Shown here: positions 23,770-36,058 of the stretch, piece after piece
Position numbering within the stretch: position 1 is the stretch's first letter
Layout: each line of letters opens with the position of its first letter
Assembly (NCBI GenBank): GCA_029204225.1
Contig: CM055102.1
Span: 48,020,870 to 48,084,869, forward strand
Source of the DNA: Diphasiastrum complanatum
Taxonomy: Eukaryota > Streptophyta > Lycopodiopsida > Lycopodiales > Lycopodiaceae
Reading direction: 5' to 3'
Length of the DNA stretch: 64,000 nucleotides
Position numbers and translations under genes: made by a program
Notes under the pieces: generated by a model
Told to the model about the DNA's origin: nothing
Databases searched by the model: none
What the model saw: only the letters and a program-made list of their open reading frames with translations

Positions 23770-24056
23770 ATTAGAGAAGTTTTGAGCTCCAAAAAGACCC
23801 TTTAAGAATTCGTGCAAGATGTAGTTTATATTATTTAAAAAAGCGCTTTCCAATGCACCAATCTCCGCTAAATTCGGATTTACCACTAAAAAGTTATGTC
23901 ATTTTTAGTGTGGAATCAAAATGTAGACTCAAAAAGTTACGTTACGTAGATTTCAAATTTGAGTGTTTTGATTGGTCCATGTGTAAGAAAAAATTGAGAA
24001 AAAATATAAAAAGAATCTTTACAAAGGGTCTTTTTTGGATTTAGAACTCCTCTAAT
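23770..24056. mobile_element. MITE, copy 2, at the end of a gag-like ORF
   Basis: About 287 bp with the same inverted ends as 9,893-10,227: ATTAGAGAAGTTTTGAGCTC on the left, ATTAGAGGAGTTCTAAATCC as reverse complement of the right. Internal homology includes TTTCCAATGCACCAA and GAATCTTTACAA. The right end supplies the TAG that terminates the minus-strand gag-like frame. Confidence 0.8.
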
Positions 24057-25044
24057 GAATGCTCCGATATTGAGGTTGTAAGCCATATATATAGCATTGT
24101 ACAAGATATACTTCTCCATAATCGAATATTGGGACCATTTGTTGGAATTCTCTATTGTACTTAGCAATTATAGTTGTCTGGTCCAAAGAGCACCATTGGA
24201 TGAAGTCAGATCGATTGAAGATCTGTCTAAAAACTCTTTTGAAAGTTAACCAGTTCTTAGGAAGAAAGTCATGAACGATGTGCCACCATGACTGAACATG
24301 TCCTTGGAAACCCGATGAGGCAACGGAAACTATATCACTGTCACCAATACCTCCACTATAGTAGAAGTTATAATCCAAATCATCTAGCCAATTGTCTACA
24401 TTAATGGAGTGGATGCTTCCATCAAAGATAGGACTAACGTATTCAGACAGTCGTTGGTTGTAATAATAAGGTTTTCGTTGAGCAGTGACTTTCCACCATT
24501 CATTGATATGGTTTGTAGATAAGTGCTCCAAAGCAACTGCACGATCCATCATATTGCACAACTTCATAAAACTAGCGGCATAAATGGATTTGTAAAGAGT
24601 TGGTTGAAGCACATTCTTTATAGTCATTTGAAGGAAGCCCACATAGTAGTTCAAACATTTTCTATACTCAAATTTTGTCTTCTGAATCAATGCCAAGAAT
24701 TGTTGTACAGAACTAGTTTGTTTGAAAGATTCGAATGATTTCTCATCAAATCTGGTAATACTATCGATGCAAGCAATTTTGAATTGACTCCAAAGCTTTG
24801 TGTCCAAATGTGCTTGAGTATCCCACCATGCTCGAACTTGTCCTTGAAAGCACAATGAAGCAAAATAGATTTTATCATCTTCAGAATAATGGCGATGACG
24901 AAAATAAGCTTCTAATTTAGTCAACCAATCATCAATGTTAATTGAACTTGGCTATCCTTCAAATACAAGGCTGTAACGTACGATTCCAGATTGTATTTCA
25001 TCAATAGATGGAAATTGAATGTTTTGACTATAAAGGTCCATCAT
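24052..25044 (-). pseudogene. Retrotransposon gag-like protein with two internal repeats
   Basis: From ATG at 25,044 the frame reads MMDLYSQNIQFPSIDE, meets one TAG near 24,955, and then stays open for 290 codons. It contains INIDDWLTKLEAYFRHRHYS, LCFQGQVRAWWDT and LWSQFKIACIDSITRF. A second, similar block follows: INVDNWLDDLDYNFYYSG, SGFQGHVQSWWHI and NWLTFKRVFRQIF. The W-x-x-F pattern is typical of Ty3-type Gag (retrotrans_gag, PF03732). Having two such blocks in one frame is unusual. The frame ends at YGLQPQYRSIH with a stop provided by the MITE end. No protease or RT follows. Confidence 0.65.
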
Positions 25045-25799
25045 TAATGACTAGTGAAGACGTTTGGACTATGAATTCACCGTCTAAAATTTATTCAGAA
25101 TGGTATTTTACAAGCTGGTAAAATTGCTCTTCTCCACTCACTTAAAAATTCTGAGTCCTCGAAGAATTAAGTGGCTGTGAATGGAAAGTGTAACAAATTA
25201 AAATGAAGTAGCAGTTGTGTTCAATTTGTCACTACAAACAATTTTGCTTTTTACAGTGTCGAATTCCGAACTCAAACGGAAAAGATATGAAGATTTGAAA
25301 ATTACTAATGGAAACACCAAAAGATTGACTCAAGAAGAGGGGCTTGAAATTTTTTTGAAAAGTAATAATTACAAAATTTCATTAACTTAGCAGTGTGAGG
25401 CTCATCTTTCTGATCACTTTTCGCTTTTACAGCATTGGGATCTGAGCTCAAACAAGGAAGTTATGGATTTTTTAAGATCTAGAAAGAAATGAATTAATTG
25501 AAACTTAGAATAAGGGTCTTAACAAAAATAATGTTACAAATTGGAATTGATAACACTTTGAAGTCCTTGAAACATTTAAGTGCTCAAGAGAATTTAAACA
25601 AGAACCAAAACATATCTTAAAATCTACCGCGAAATTTTTAAAAATCACTTTTGTGAATGGCTCAAGTGCTCGTAAGATAAAATCTTAAAATCGTGAATTA
25701 AAAATTAAAACCTTTTAAAGAAACAAAATAATAAAAATTAACCCAAAAAAAAATAAGTGGGCCACGGAAAAAATCTAGAGGGCGCGCAGGCAGGGAAGA

Positions 25800-25990
25800 G
25801 GTAGAGAGAGAGAGAGAAATTGACCAAAGGAGAGAGAGAGAGTAAACTCGACCGATTGGGTAGAGAGAGAAGATAAGCGATGAAGTGTAGAGAGAGAGAA
25901 GGTAACCGATGGAGAGAGTGGTAGAGAGAGAGTAATCTTAATTGGAGCCGGAGGAGAGAGAATGGGTTAGAGAGAGAGGGATCTCAACCA
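25800..25990 (+). repeat. GAGA-rich low-complexity tract
   Basis: Repeated GAGAGAGAGA blocks separated by short unique spacers (GACCGATTGGGT, GGTAACCGATGG). Imperfect purine-rich sequence of the kind seen in plant promoters and leaders, but no gene follows that I can support. Confidence 0.7.
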
Positions 25991-25999
25991 GAGGAGTAA

Positions 26000-28160
26000 C
26001 CGTGAATGTGATCTCGACCGAAGACGCGTGAGGTCTTGACCAAGGATAGGTATTGTTAGTGCTGCATCACAGAGCGGAGCCTGTAGAGAAGTATTTTGAG
26101 CATCAACACATTTTACAGCAACAAGGAGAGAAATTGACAATCATCTCTTGCTGTTCATTGGATGTGTACTTTTCACACGTGTGACGACAATCAAAAGTGT
26201 GTGATTGATCTTCTAAGGAGTGTGTGATTGCACATGAAACTATTTCTTGATTGTAGCTACCAATCTATCATGACAATCTTGAAGGCAAGAGCACACAAGC
26301 CCACCAAAGAGCTATCAAAAGCTATCATTCACATATTGAAAAGTTAGTTGACAAAAAACTAAGTCCCAAAACAGGTTGCTCTTTGATAGAGAGAGAAAGT
26401 AGAGCATAGATGCTCGGGTAGAGAGAGAACATAGAAAAAACAATGTGTTGGAAGCAAAATGTTGAAGGGTTAATGAGTGAGAGGGATTTGGCACTCTGCA
26501 TAGTTATTTGATTAGTTAGAAGTTAATAAAAGGACTTTAGGTCTTTTTGTGAGAATTTTAATGTCGCAAGGCCTTATAGTCAAGTTAGTGAATAAAAAGG
26601 GCTCCCTCCAATTTTTGAATTTCATATAATAAGGGAGTTGGAGATTGACCAATAGGATTTGAGGCCAAAGCCCTAAAATCCACTATACATGGTGGTGCTT
26701 TGTAAGTCATTTACATGTTCATTTTAATAAAAGTAGTTTGAATCTCTCACAAATTGAAATTGGATGTCCTTGCTCTTCTTCTTCCTTCATCTCTCATGCT
26801 TTATTTAGATTTTGCTGATTGTTGGGATTGATTTTTTGTTGTACTTTTTGTAAGAGAGAAGAATGTTGAGGGTATTACAATGTAAATAAATAAATCAGTC
26901 GGAAATAGTGGCTAGGGTCATGGCATCCTGCGTGCGTAAGCCATGGGCCAATGAGCACTTGCATATAAATAATTTTGGCAATAAACTTGACTTTGGGCCA
27001 TGTAATTAAAATAATGTTAAGAGGCCAAAGTTTAAGCTTAATTTAAGTTTCTAAGTTTTGTAAACTAGTCAAATGGTGGTAGGTGGGCGTGCTTCTCCCT
27101 ACACCATAGATTAGTTTGTGCTTCTTGTGAAGGGTGTGGATTTCACTCCCACCTTCTTGCAAGTAGCCAATAGGAAATAAGGGGCCAGGGCCACCCCAAA
27201 GATAAAAAGGCACCATTTGTAACCATTCTTCATGCTAATAGAGAGGAGGAGACTCTACTATTTTGTGTGCTCAAGTCATATGTGAGCAACTGTAAATTCA
27301 TTGCTAAGATTATCTTAAAACTCATTGGTTATTTGATTGCCTGTGTGATTGAATAATCGATTGCTTGGAACTTAATTGTGATGTTAACATTCAAAATCAC
27401 TGTTACATTACATTTACGTATATCTGGACTTACACATCCTAAAGCTTGCTATGTGTTGTTGTGAATCAATACTCTGGAATTTGCATATGGATGCTCGTGC
27501 AATTTAAGTTGATAGTCAGTCGTTCTTTTGAATGAGCACTTTCTATTGTTTAGGATAGATTGTCAGACTACATTTGGATTGTGCTAAGAGATTTGCATGT
27601 TTCTCTGGCTTAGTTTATTTGATACAACAGACCTCGCTTGTCTGACAAACTTTATTAGGTGCACAGACCAATAGATCGGTCTGGCCAATAAGTCGGATAC
27701 ACTAATCAATAATGCAACATGTTCGATATGAGATTAGTCGGCATCAATATCTTTCACTTTTGTATGTTTGAAACCACATCCTAACCAATGATACTGGTCG
27801 CCGATACTTCTAACTATCCGTTGACAACCAGCTTTTAATCCAAGAACAATAAATGGATTAAAAACATCTAAAATCACAATAATAAGCAGTCTCTTTGGAG
27901 AACGACAATCTTTTATACTACATATCCTTACAATTAAGATAAGTATAACATGATATAATTCCATTTTCTATCAACATTGGTTGCCATATGCTCAAGTGAA
28001 TAAAGAAATTTATGTATCACAAAAAAATGATGCTCACAAATTGTGTACTCACATGCATCAACTTTTGTTTCTAATTCTACCCTATAATTTCATCATTATT
28101 AAGTTGATCTTCAAAATCTAATGGTGACGGTGACAATGAGTGAGATCAAGAAGGTGTGTC
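26000..28160. other. No gene seen
   Basis: AT-rich sequence. 26,600-27,300 has an LTR-like look (TATA-like GATAAAAAGG near 27,207 and many short runs) but I find no paired copy or primer site. A 76-codon minus frame at 27,734-27,964 shows no family features. Confidence 0.5.
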
Positions 28161-28168
28161 ATGTGTCA

Positions 28169-28402
28169 TCAATCCATCCGATGATGATGCATCACGCTCA
28201 ATGTCATCATTAGCTTGTGAAGCTTGCACATGATCATCCTCCAAAAATGTGTCATCGAATCCGTTATCACGATCTTGTTCATGAGGGCATCAGCTTCCAT
28301 GTCCTCCACAAAATCTCTTTCTTCAAAAATTCTTTTACTTCGAGGAGTGACTTGAATCATGTACCACCATCTAGGATCTGAACGATTGGGGTGAAAGACC
28401 AT
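28169..28402 (-). pseudogene. CACTA (TNP2) transposase, C-terminal fragment
   Basis: The minus strand reads MVFHPNRSDPRWWYMIQVTP and SKRIFEERDFVEDMEADAL, resembling the C-terminal DPxxxxW..V block of plant TNP2 proteins. It is collinear with the TNP2 core at 28.6-29.3 kb and separated from it by a foreign repeat at 28,415-28,605 together with a deletion. Confidence 0.5.
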
Positions 28403-28414
28403 AGTGAATGGTGA

Positions 28415-28605
28415 TATAGTCTGTATTGGTTAGAGCAGAGGGAGAGATCCTATTCAGTAGTGACAATCAAAAGATGGCGATGGTGTTGAATGAGTTGAGT
28501 TGACTATTTGCCCTTGAGTATGTCGAAGTTGGATTCAGGTATGTCGAAGTCAATCCTGCTTTGCTTCAAAAGTCAATGTATATACAAACTGTTCTACTTA
28601 TGCAA
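28415..28605 (+). repeat. Dispersed repeat shared with 8.0 kb
   Basis: Homologous to 8,010-8,225 in the same orientation. Its position between two collinear TNP2 pieces shows that it inserted into, or replaced part of, the CACTA element. Confidence 0.55.
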
Positions 28606-29272
28606 GTAAGGCTGCATGCTGATGTAGATATACACGTCCATATTTTTTGCCTTGTATTTTTCCAAGATGAGAAAGGCGAGCATTAGGTGCCCCTTCTTGA
28701 TACTTATCCAAGGGATTATGTTGTAATTTACAAGGACAACCGGCCAAGTGGACCATGATGTGGAGCGCAAACCAAATGGATTCACATGATCCATCGCCAA
28801 CCCCAAATAAAAATGGCGAGACTCATCCCTAAACTCATGCCAAATAGCATCCACGTGCTTCCATGCTAGAAAATCGGCAGGGATCCTCATAGTATCGTCT
28901 GATGAACGATTGTTCAAATGCCATGACATTAGCTCTGCGATAAAATTACACTTAAAAATTTGGCGTATCCTAAGTATGATGGGAAAATGACTTACCACCT
29001 TGGCGGGTATGGTCGCTCCTTGTAAATCATGCCTGTAGCGGTGTTTCCCACAATGTGGACATGTGCTTGCCTCCACAAACTCATCTCAATATAAGATGCA
29101 ATCATTGGGACATGCATGAATACTCTTGTAATCCATGCCAACCACAGATAGCATTTTCTTGGCTTCTTGTCGAGACGCCGCCATGGTGTTATTTGGAGGC
29201 AACATTTTGTTGAGCAAACTACGCCAAAATATATGTTTATGTAATTAGTTATATTTAGTTTCTCGCAATGCA
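28606..29272 (-). pseudogene. CACTA (En/Spm) transposase TNP2 core
   Basis: TNP2 is the catalytic transposase of plant CACTA elements. In order on the minus strand: LLNKMLPPNNTMAASRQEAK, GMDYKSIHACPNDCILY, an in-frame TGA, DEFVEASTCPHCGKHRY, then IPAKVVSHFPIILRIRQIF, ADFLAWKHVDAIWHEF, FYLGLAMDHVNPFGLRST, and SWSTWPVVLVNYNIIPW. This matches the conserved stretch of the transposase family tnp2 (PF02992). The TGA sits between ILY and DEF, where other members have a basic residue. The frame ends at 28,594 inside the foreign repeat. Confidence 0.85.
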
Positions 29273-29299
29273 TGAAAAAATAAAATGAGATGAGAGAAT

Positions 29300-29667
29300 T
29301 TGTCTATAACACACAAGAAGCTCACAAACTTACCCAAACAACTCTGTGACGCTCACATCTAACCACCCGTACTTAGTTTGCAAGTTCGAAAGTAACAAAC
29401 AAGCTTGCAACTTTCCTTGTGTAAAGGAGTGGATGCAAAGCCATGCATCATCTCTTCTTCCCTTGTCAATGTGGCCTCAGGTGGTGGGTTCATGAAGAAT
29501 GCATCCATCATGTCATCCATGCCCCCCTCATGATCATGTGCTGTGAATGGCACATCCTCGTGTACTGTGTCTCCTCGGGACATATCTTCTTGCAAGTCCA
29601 CGGGTGGTGTATGCGAGGAAAGTGGTGGCTCTTGTGCGCTTGTACGTCTGAATCTTACAGATTGCAT
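29300..29667 (-). pseudogene. CACTA TNP2 N-terminal fragment
   Basis: The minus frame has an acidic linker and then FASTPLHKESCKLVCYF, followed after a frame change by QTKYGWLDVSVTELF (about 29,370-29,325). This is the usual PLY..C..S......L...K..Y.WSD.S..ELL region at the start of TNP2. It is directly upstream of the core at 29,272. The frameshift and the downstream TGA make the gene non-functional. Confidence 0.7.
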
Positions 29668-29798
29668 GGCAACATATGGTTGAATTCTCCGATAGTCATG
29701 GGAGTGTGAGTCATCGTCCTACACAATACAAGTGCAACAACATTCAAGAATAGTAGAATATTCCTCCAATCGTGAAGGGCACCAAATGACATTATGGA

Positions 29799-30128
29799 GA
29801 TCTACTTGGAAATCTTCTAGAATTCAAAATTTGCCTACTTCAGCTTATTCCACACGTGTGAACTGTCCTCTACACATGGGATATGACACCTAACCAAAAT
29901 ATTTGGCTCATGCAATCAATAGATTGATGCCATGTGTTGTATATCTAGAAAACTAGTTTTTGGCCTTTTTAGCCACTAGAACTTGAATTAAATCATATGT
30001 ACATCCTATATGATTATGGTACATGACAAGTACACTAGTTTTACACATGGGAACAGGCTCCACACATGTGTGTTTATCTATATACAAGATTTTTGGCCTC
30101 TACCAAGCTTATTTTTGCATTTTTCACA
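29799..30128 (-). repeat. Truncated 3' LTR of element C
   Basis: Nearly identical to 33,738-34,073 in the same orientation, starting TGTGAAAAATGC on the minus strand. A polypurine tract (GAGGAGGAG, minus strand) flanks it at 30,129. Only the first 330 bp of the roughly 830-bp LTR remain, cut off at about 29,799 next to the CACTA remnant. Confidence 0.8.
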
Positions 30129-33100
30129 CTCCTCCTCAAAAATCTAGCTTGGTAAATCTAGCTTGATGGAAAACATGATGATCTTGAACATGGGCTGAAT
30201 TGGTCTTTGCTGGTTCAAAAGGTGTGAAGATCAGCCAATGAGCTTGATGTTGATATGAAATCACCATATCCATGATAGTGCTTCTTTGATGTTGACATCT
30301 TTGATGAACTTGAGAGCTTTGCACCATCCTAGCACCTCCAAAAATTGATTTCTTCCAATTTTCATGTAGATGCTTGCCCTTGAGGCTTGCTCCTTCACAT
30401 GAGATATGCTCCTTTTTCCTTTGAAATGTGAGCCACATGGGTTCAACCATGTTTCTTGAGTTTCTTTTTGGAATCACAACTTGAGAAGGTCTCTCCTCCT
30501 CAATCCTTGGCACACTTGAACCTTGAGATGACTCCTTAAGATCCTCTTCATGATGCTCCTTCTTGATGGAAATCCGAGACCTCCATGTCTCATAATATTC
30601 ACAACAAGTATGACCATTCAATATGCACTTCCTATGATTATCAAGATTACTTATGCTAGAAACATAAGTCCAAAAATCACCACAACTTGGCATGATTTTT
30701 CCAATATTGAAATCAAAAGGTATCTCCATCTCAATGAGGCTACTACTTGCTTATGGATATAAGTGTCCACTTTGGATGCTTCACTTATTCTCATAAGAAG
30801 TTTACAACTTGCCTTTAGGATTGAAAACATACAATTTTCATCTTTATGAATGAACACATCATTCATGATCTTATTGAAACCAAAAGATCCTACATTATGA
30901 AGATATTTCCATTTCCTTGACTTCATAACTAATGTAAGCTTACAAGGAAAACATATTTTGCTATCTTTTAAGGCATCACACTCAACTAGCATTGCCTTAA
31001 GCCACCTTTGAGATACAAAAATCCCTTCAAAGCAAAATAGATCTTCATAAGTTGACATGAGAGCATAAATGAAACTATTTTCATTTTGTGATTGATGCTC
31101 CTTATTCTTGATTGATATCTCTTGGATCATAACAATAAGTTTGAACTTATCTAAAGTTCCAAGCAAAATACATTCCAAGGACATAAAATAAATCTAGGTT
31201 ACTTTCATGAAAGTGACATCTATCTTTGCATCTTGAACCAAACAATGTACTTCCAAATGAAAAATTTCAAAATATTTGACATGTGTTGTGATAAACTCTT
31301 GAAGACAAATCTTGCAAGTCCTTATGAGACTACAAGCCTCATTCACCTTTACACAAAGGAAACACCTTTCCTTGGACTTGTCCTTATTGTATTTGCATTT
31401 TGAACTTGAAGCTCCATCCTTCACCTCGGCCCCCTTGCTTTGGTTCTCCTTGGATGGACTGGTCTTCTTTTTGTAGCATCTTGAGAAATAATATCCTTCC
31501 TTGCCACAAAGGTTGCACTCGGGATCCTTTCTTTCCTTCAATAGGATGCCACCTATTGATGCCATGTGAATAAAAACCTGTGATATGATTCTACAAATGT
31601 AGTTTGTGACTTTCAAGAGACTAGATTTGAACATCTTCAATAATCTAGAATGATCTACAAAAGATCTAGCTCACAAACCTAAGAATCAATATTCACACTA
31701 ATGACTAGTCACTTGGAAACTTTGCTTTGATCACTAAGACAAAAGCACACAATCTTTGAATCAAATCACAAAAGAAATCAGATCCAATCTCCTATTGAAC
31801 TCATCAAATACCAATGAATCCTTCTTTTGAAAGTTGAAATGGATATGAAAAAGATTTGACACCTAGATTTTCCTTTTCACTTGACTAGTTCTCTCAACAC
31901 TTGAGATTCTTGAACAAAAGATGGGTTTTGTTTCAAATACATGAAAATCAAACTTAATCACTTCTTTTGGACTCACTCTTGACCCAAATAATCTCACACT
32001 TGAGATTTAGAATGAATTTGATTTGATTTGACAACAAACTATATCACCAAATTTTCACAAAGCTTAAAGATTTAGACAACTAGAGATTCACAAAGATCTC
32101 AACCATGCATGAATACTCAAATATGGACTCCTCCTCATTCTAGACATTCAATGGGATCACAAATTGACCCTCACACTCTCACAAAGAAAGTTGAATAGAA
32201 CTAATTTGAGTTTCATACATACTATGTCGATTTTTGCTCAACAAATTGAATTCAATCACTCCTATTGGATTCCACCAATTACTCTACCTTTTAAGACTTG
32301 GAATGAAATTCAAAATCAGAAGTTGTGATTTTTCTCACTAAGATATTGTGCTTCAAAGAGATAATGCCACTTAGAAAGATTTGATCACATAGGAGAAGAC
32401 AAATTCTTCACCAATAACAACACATAATGAGCTTCTAGATCTTGCCCTTTACATAGGAAGGAACTCTTAGAAAATTGGATCTCTCTCTACACATTTGTCA
32501 TAGACACCTTAATGACTCTTTTTAAACCTTACAATCACTCAAAAAAATTGAGTAGGCTTGAACAATGTGACTTGGATCTCAATCTCTTTTCTAGAACTCT
32601 CAAATGAAGCCAATCTATGTCAAATTCTACAAAAGATTTGCATAGATGTTCTATATGCACTAGAAACTCTCAAAGGTTTCACTTGGAGGACAGATCCAAG
32701 GATGTTTTCTAGCAAATTGATGCTTCTAAACTTGACCTATCACTCTTGAACAAATCTAGAGTGATGGTACAATGGATTTCAACCTCTCACCTTGCATATC
32801 ACTCCTTAATCTATGATTTTTAGCAAAATCTCTCTCAACTTCAACATGCACTCAAAAAATCAGAGATAATCAATTAATGCACCTAATTCAAGATTCAAAT
32901 TTAATTTCTTGGCTGATCTAATCCAAGAACTAATCAAGGGATTAGATTCTTTATAGAAAATGCTTGATTTTGCACCAAAAATCTCTCAAATTGGGTGTGT
33001 GAGTCAAATTGTACAAATTTTTGAATTTTATTAGCCAAAACCGGAGATGTACGGCCTCACACATGTGAAAAGGGTTCCTACAGCCCACAACAAGTTCTGG

Positions 33101-33229
33101 TCCAAAAAGTTTGAGAATATCTATCAAATCCAACTCGCTACCCAAAATTTGACTAGTTTCCAAAAAACTGCTAATTTTGGCTTTGATTTGGATTAACCCT
33201 ATCAATTTCAACAAAACCTCTTGTATTAG
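30129..33229 (-). pseudogene. LTR element C, internal region, mostly non-coding
   Basis: About 3.1 kb between LTRs, too short for a full copia pol. The only protein signal I trust is a minus-strand frame 31,640-31,194 with CNLCGKEGYYFSRCYKKK, a gag zinc knuckle in which the usual His is Tyr. Other frames (31,184-30,651 and 30,729-30,136) show no motif I can name. I find no integrase, RT or RNase H. This is either an internally deleted element or a non-autonomous one that relies on another element's enzymes. Confidence 0.65.
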
Positions 33230-33241
33230 GCTCTGATACCA
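33230..33241 (-). promoter_or_regulatory. Primer-binding site, initiator tRNA-Met type
   Basis: TGGTATCAGAGC on the minus strand, directly against the ...CCACA end of the LTR at 33,242-34,073. Confidence 0.85.
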
Positions 33242-34073
33242 TGTGGAAAAAGTACAAAAAGGACCAAGAGTGGATCCTAATCTGATCCTCAAGAGGGATT
33301 GGTTGTCAGATTACTTGATCTATCAATCTACTTCAGATTAAGATCAATCTAGATCAATTCTAAACACAAAATCCTAACAAGAACAATCATTAATTGAAGG
33401 TAAGTGTACTTTATGGTTTCACACGTGTGAAAAACTGTTTGAGTACGGACTCCAACCTGAAAATAAAGTACACATTGATAGAACCTCAAAACAATCAAAA
33501 CAAATGTAGACAAATGGAGAGAATCACTCAAAATTGCTTCCAAAACCAAGATTGGTGTCTCACAATGATTATGGCCAAATGTGGCTCTATATATACAATA
33601 AGTGGGAGCTCGTGATACTGATCATCCCTCTGATCTCACATGTGTGAAGGTGCTTTGTCATATGATGATTCATCATGCAAAATTGACACTTGGACAAAAC
33701 CTTCTATTTTGAGCACTTTTGGTCCATTTTCCTTCTATATGGAGATCTACTGGGAAATCTTCTAGAATTCAAAATTCGCCTACTTCAGCTTATTCCACAC
33801 ATGTGAGCTGTCCTCTACACATGGGATATGACACCTAACCAAAATATTTGGCTCATGCAATCAATAGATTGATGCCATGTGTCATATATCTAGAAAACTA
33901 GTTTTTGGCCTTTTTAGCCACTAGAACTTGAATTAAATCATATGTACATCCTATATGATTATGGTACATGACAAGTACACTAGTTTCACACTTGGGAACA
34001 GGCTCCACACATGTGTGTTTATCTATATACAAGATTTTTGGCCTCTACCAAGCTTATTTTTGCATTTTTCACA
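33242..34073 (-). repeat. 5' LTR of element C
   Basis: 832 bp from TGTGAAAAATGC (34,073 downwards) to TTTTCCACA. Its first 336 bp repeat at 29,799-30,128. The LTR edge at 34,073 touches a plus-strand copia integrase without any spacer. Confidence 0.8.
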
Positions 34074-36058
34074 TGATGGAGGTGGTGAGTACACTTCCAA
34101 TAAATTTCATGATTATTGTGAGCTTGAAGGCATTAAAAGGGAGTTTTCTTGTGCATATACACCATATCAAAATGGGGTGGCTGAAAGAAAGAATAGGACA
34201 CTGTGTGAATGTGCCAAAACCATCAGACTTGAGGCATCTTTGCCAAAAGACTTTTGGGGTGAGGCTATCAATTGTTCAAACTATCTTTGCAATAGACTCC
34301 CTCATGTTGCACTTGGAGGAAAGTCACCATATGAAGCACTCTATTTGAAGAAACCTAAGGTTGAACACCTTAGAGTATTTGGATGCATATGCTTTGTCCA
34401 TATTCCCTTGGAAACGAGAAAGAAGGATGATCCTTGTGCAAGCAAAGGAGTAATGGTTGGATATTCATCCAACAAGAAAGCCTATCGAATCTACATGCTC
34501 TCTAACTCTAAAGTAATTGATAGTAGAGATGTAGTTTTTCATGAAGAAGAAAAGTCCAATCTTGGAGGGGCCGAGATCAAGCAACCTCAAAATCTATCAC
34601 CTATTGTTATTGAAGACAATCAACATATGGAAGAGTCAAGATTTGAAGATGGAAGTCCTCGGATTTTCACTCCTAGAAGATCCATGAGGGAGAGATCCGA
34701 GCCCAAGAGGCTTACTTATGATGACAAAGGAAAACAAGTGGATCTTGATTCCACTTATGCTTATTTTGTTTCTCATGAGGAGCCCAAAGATGTTCAAGAA
34801 GCCCTCAATACCATGGAGTGGTAGGAGGCCATGAAGATTGAATATGATGCCTTGATCACCAACCACACATGGGAGCTAGTGGATCCACCACCTTACATGC
34901 ATATCATTGGATGCAAGTGGGTGTTCAAGATCAAGTACAATCATGATGGCTCCATCAACAAGTACAAGGCAAGAATATGTGCTAAAGGCTTTGCACAAAT
35001 ATATGGCCTTGACTATGAAGAAACCTTTGCTCCTGTAGCAAAGATGGTGACAATAAGAATCATAATCTCTCTTGCTTTATTTTTGAAGTGGAAACTGTTT
35101 CAACTTGATGTCTCCAATGCTTTTTTGAATGGCTATCTTGAGGAGGAGATATACATGGAATAGCCTCAAGGATTTATCAAGGATAAATCTAAGGTGTGTT
35201 TTCTATTTAGAAGTCTTTATGGCTTAAAGCAAACACCTAGATCATGGTATTCAAGACTCAACAACTTTATACTTTCATTAGGATTTGTGCTTAGTGACTA
35301 TGATCCTTCTATGTACTTAAAATTTGATGGTAGTAATATTGTCATTCTTCTAATCTATGTAGATGACATTATTCTTAGTGGAAGTTGTTTGATGCTAGTT
35401 CAAGAAACCAAAGATGCATTAGGAAAATAATTTAAAATGCAAGATCTAGGAGAGATCCATTACATTTTGGGCCTTGAGATTGATTTTCATGAAGAGTATG
35501 CTTTGATTTGTCAATCTAGATATGTCTTTTCTATGTTGAGAAAATTCAATATGCAAAGTTGTAAAGGCATAGATACTCCCATGGAGCAACATGTAAAAGA
35601 TCCTATTAAAGGTGATGAAAGATACTTCGAGGACATCACACTTTATAGGAGTCTTATAGGCTCTTTAATTTGGCTTACTATCACTAGACCCAATTTGAGC
35701 TATTGTGTGCACAAATTGAGTCAATTTATGCAAGATCCCAAGATCCAACATTGGAAGATGGCCAAGAGAGTTCTAAGATATGTATCTTCTACTCAAGATT
35801 ATGGTTTACTGTACAAGAATGAAGATCTAACCATTGTTGGCTATTCAGATTTCGATTTTGCAAGTGATAAAATGGATCGAAAGTCCATTAATGCATATAC
35901 TATCTTTCTTGGAGGCAATCTTGTGTCTTGGCTTTCAAAGAAGCAGGATACCATATCTCTATCATCTTGTGAGGCTGAGTACAAAGCACTCACTACAACA
36001 ACTAAAGAGGTGCTTTGGATCAAGAGGTTAATCATGGAGCTAAAGCGCATCAAAGAGG
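34074..36058 (+). pseudogene. Ty1/copia element D: integrase, RT and RNase H
   Basis: The plus strand reads GGGEYTSNKFHDYCELEGI and QNGVAERKNRTLCECAKTI (distal integrase), then EALNTMEW, a TAG, EAMKIEYDAL, HTWELVDPP, KYKARICAKGFAQIYGLDYE, FQLDVSNAFLNGYLEEEIYM, LYGLKQTPRSWY and LLIYVDDIILSG (the YVDD active site of reverse transcriptase). It continues FKMQDLGEIHYILGLEI and LSSCEAEYKALTTTTKEVLW (RNase H). Three single-codon nonsense changes are seen (34,822, 35,161 and 35,428). Otherwise the frame is intact, so decay is recent. Gag, protease and proximal integrase are missing: the frame begins at the LTR of element C. Confidence 0.9.

Noticed and set aside
26600-27300. Possible solo LTR
   Set aside because: No TG/CA ends with target duplication, no second copy in the window and no primer site could be identified.
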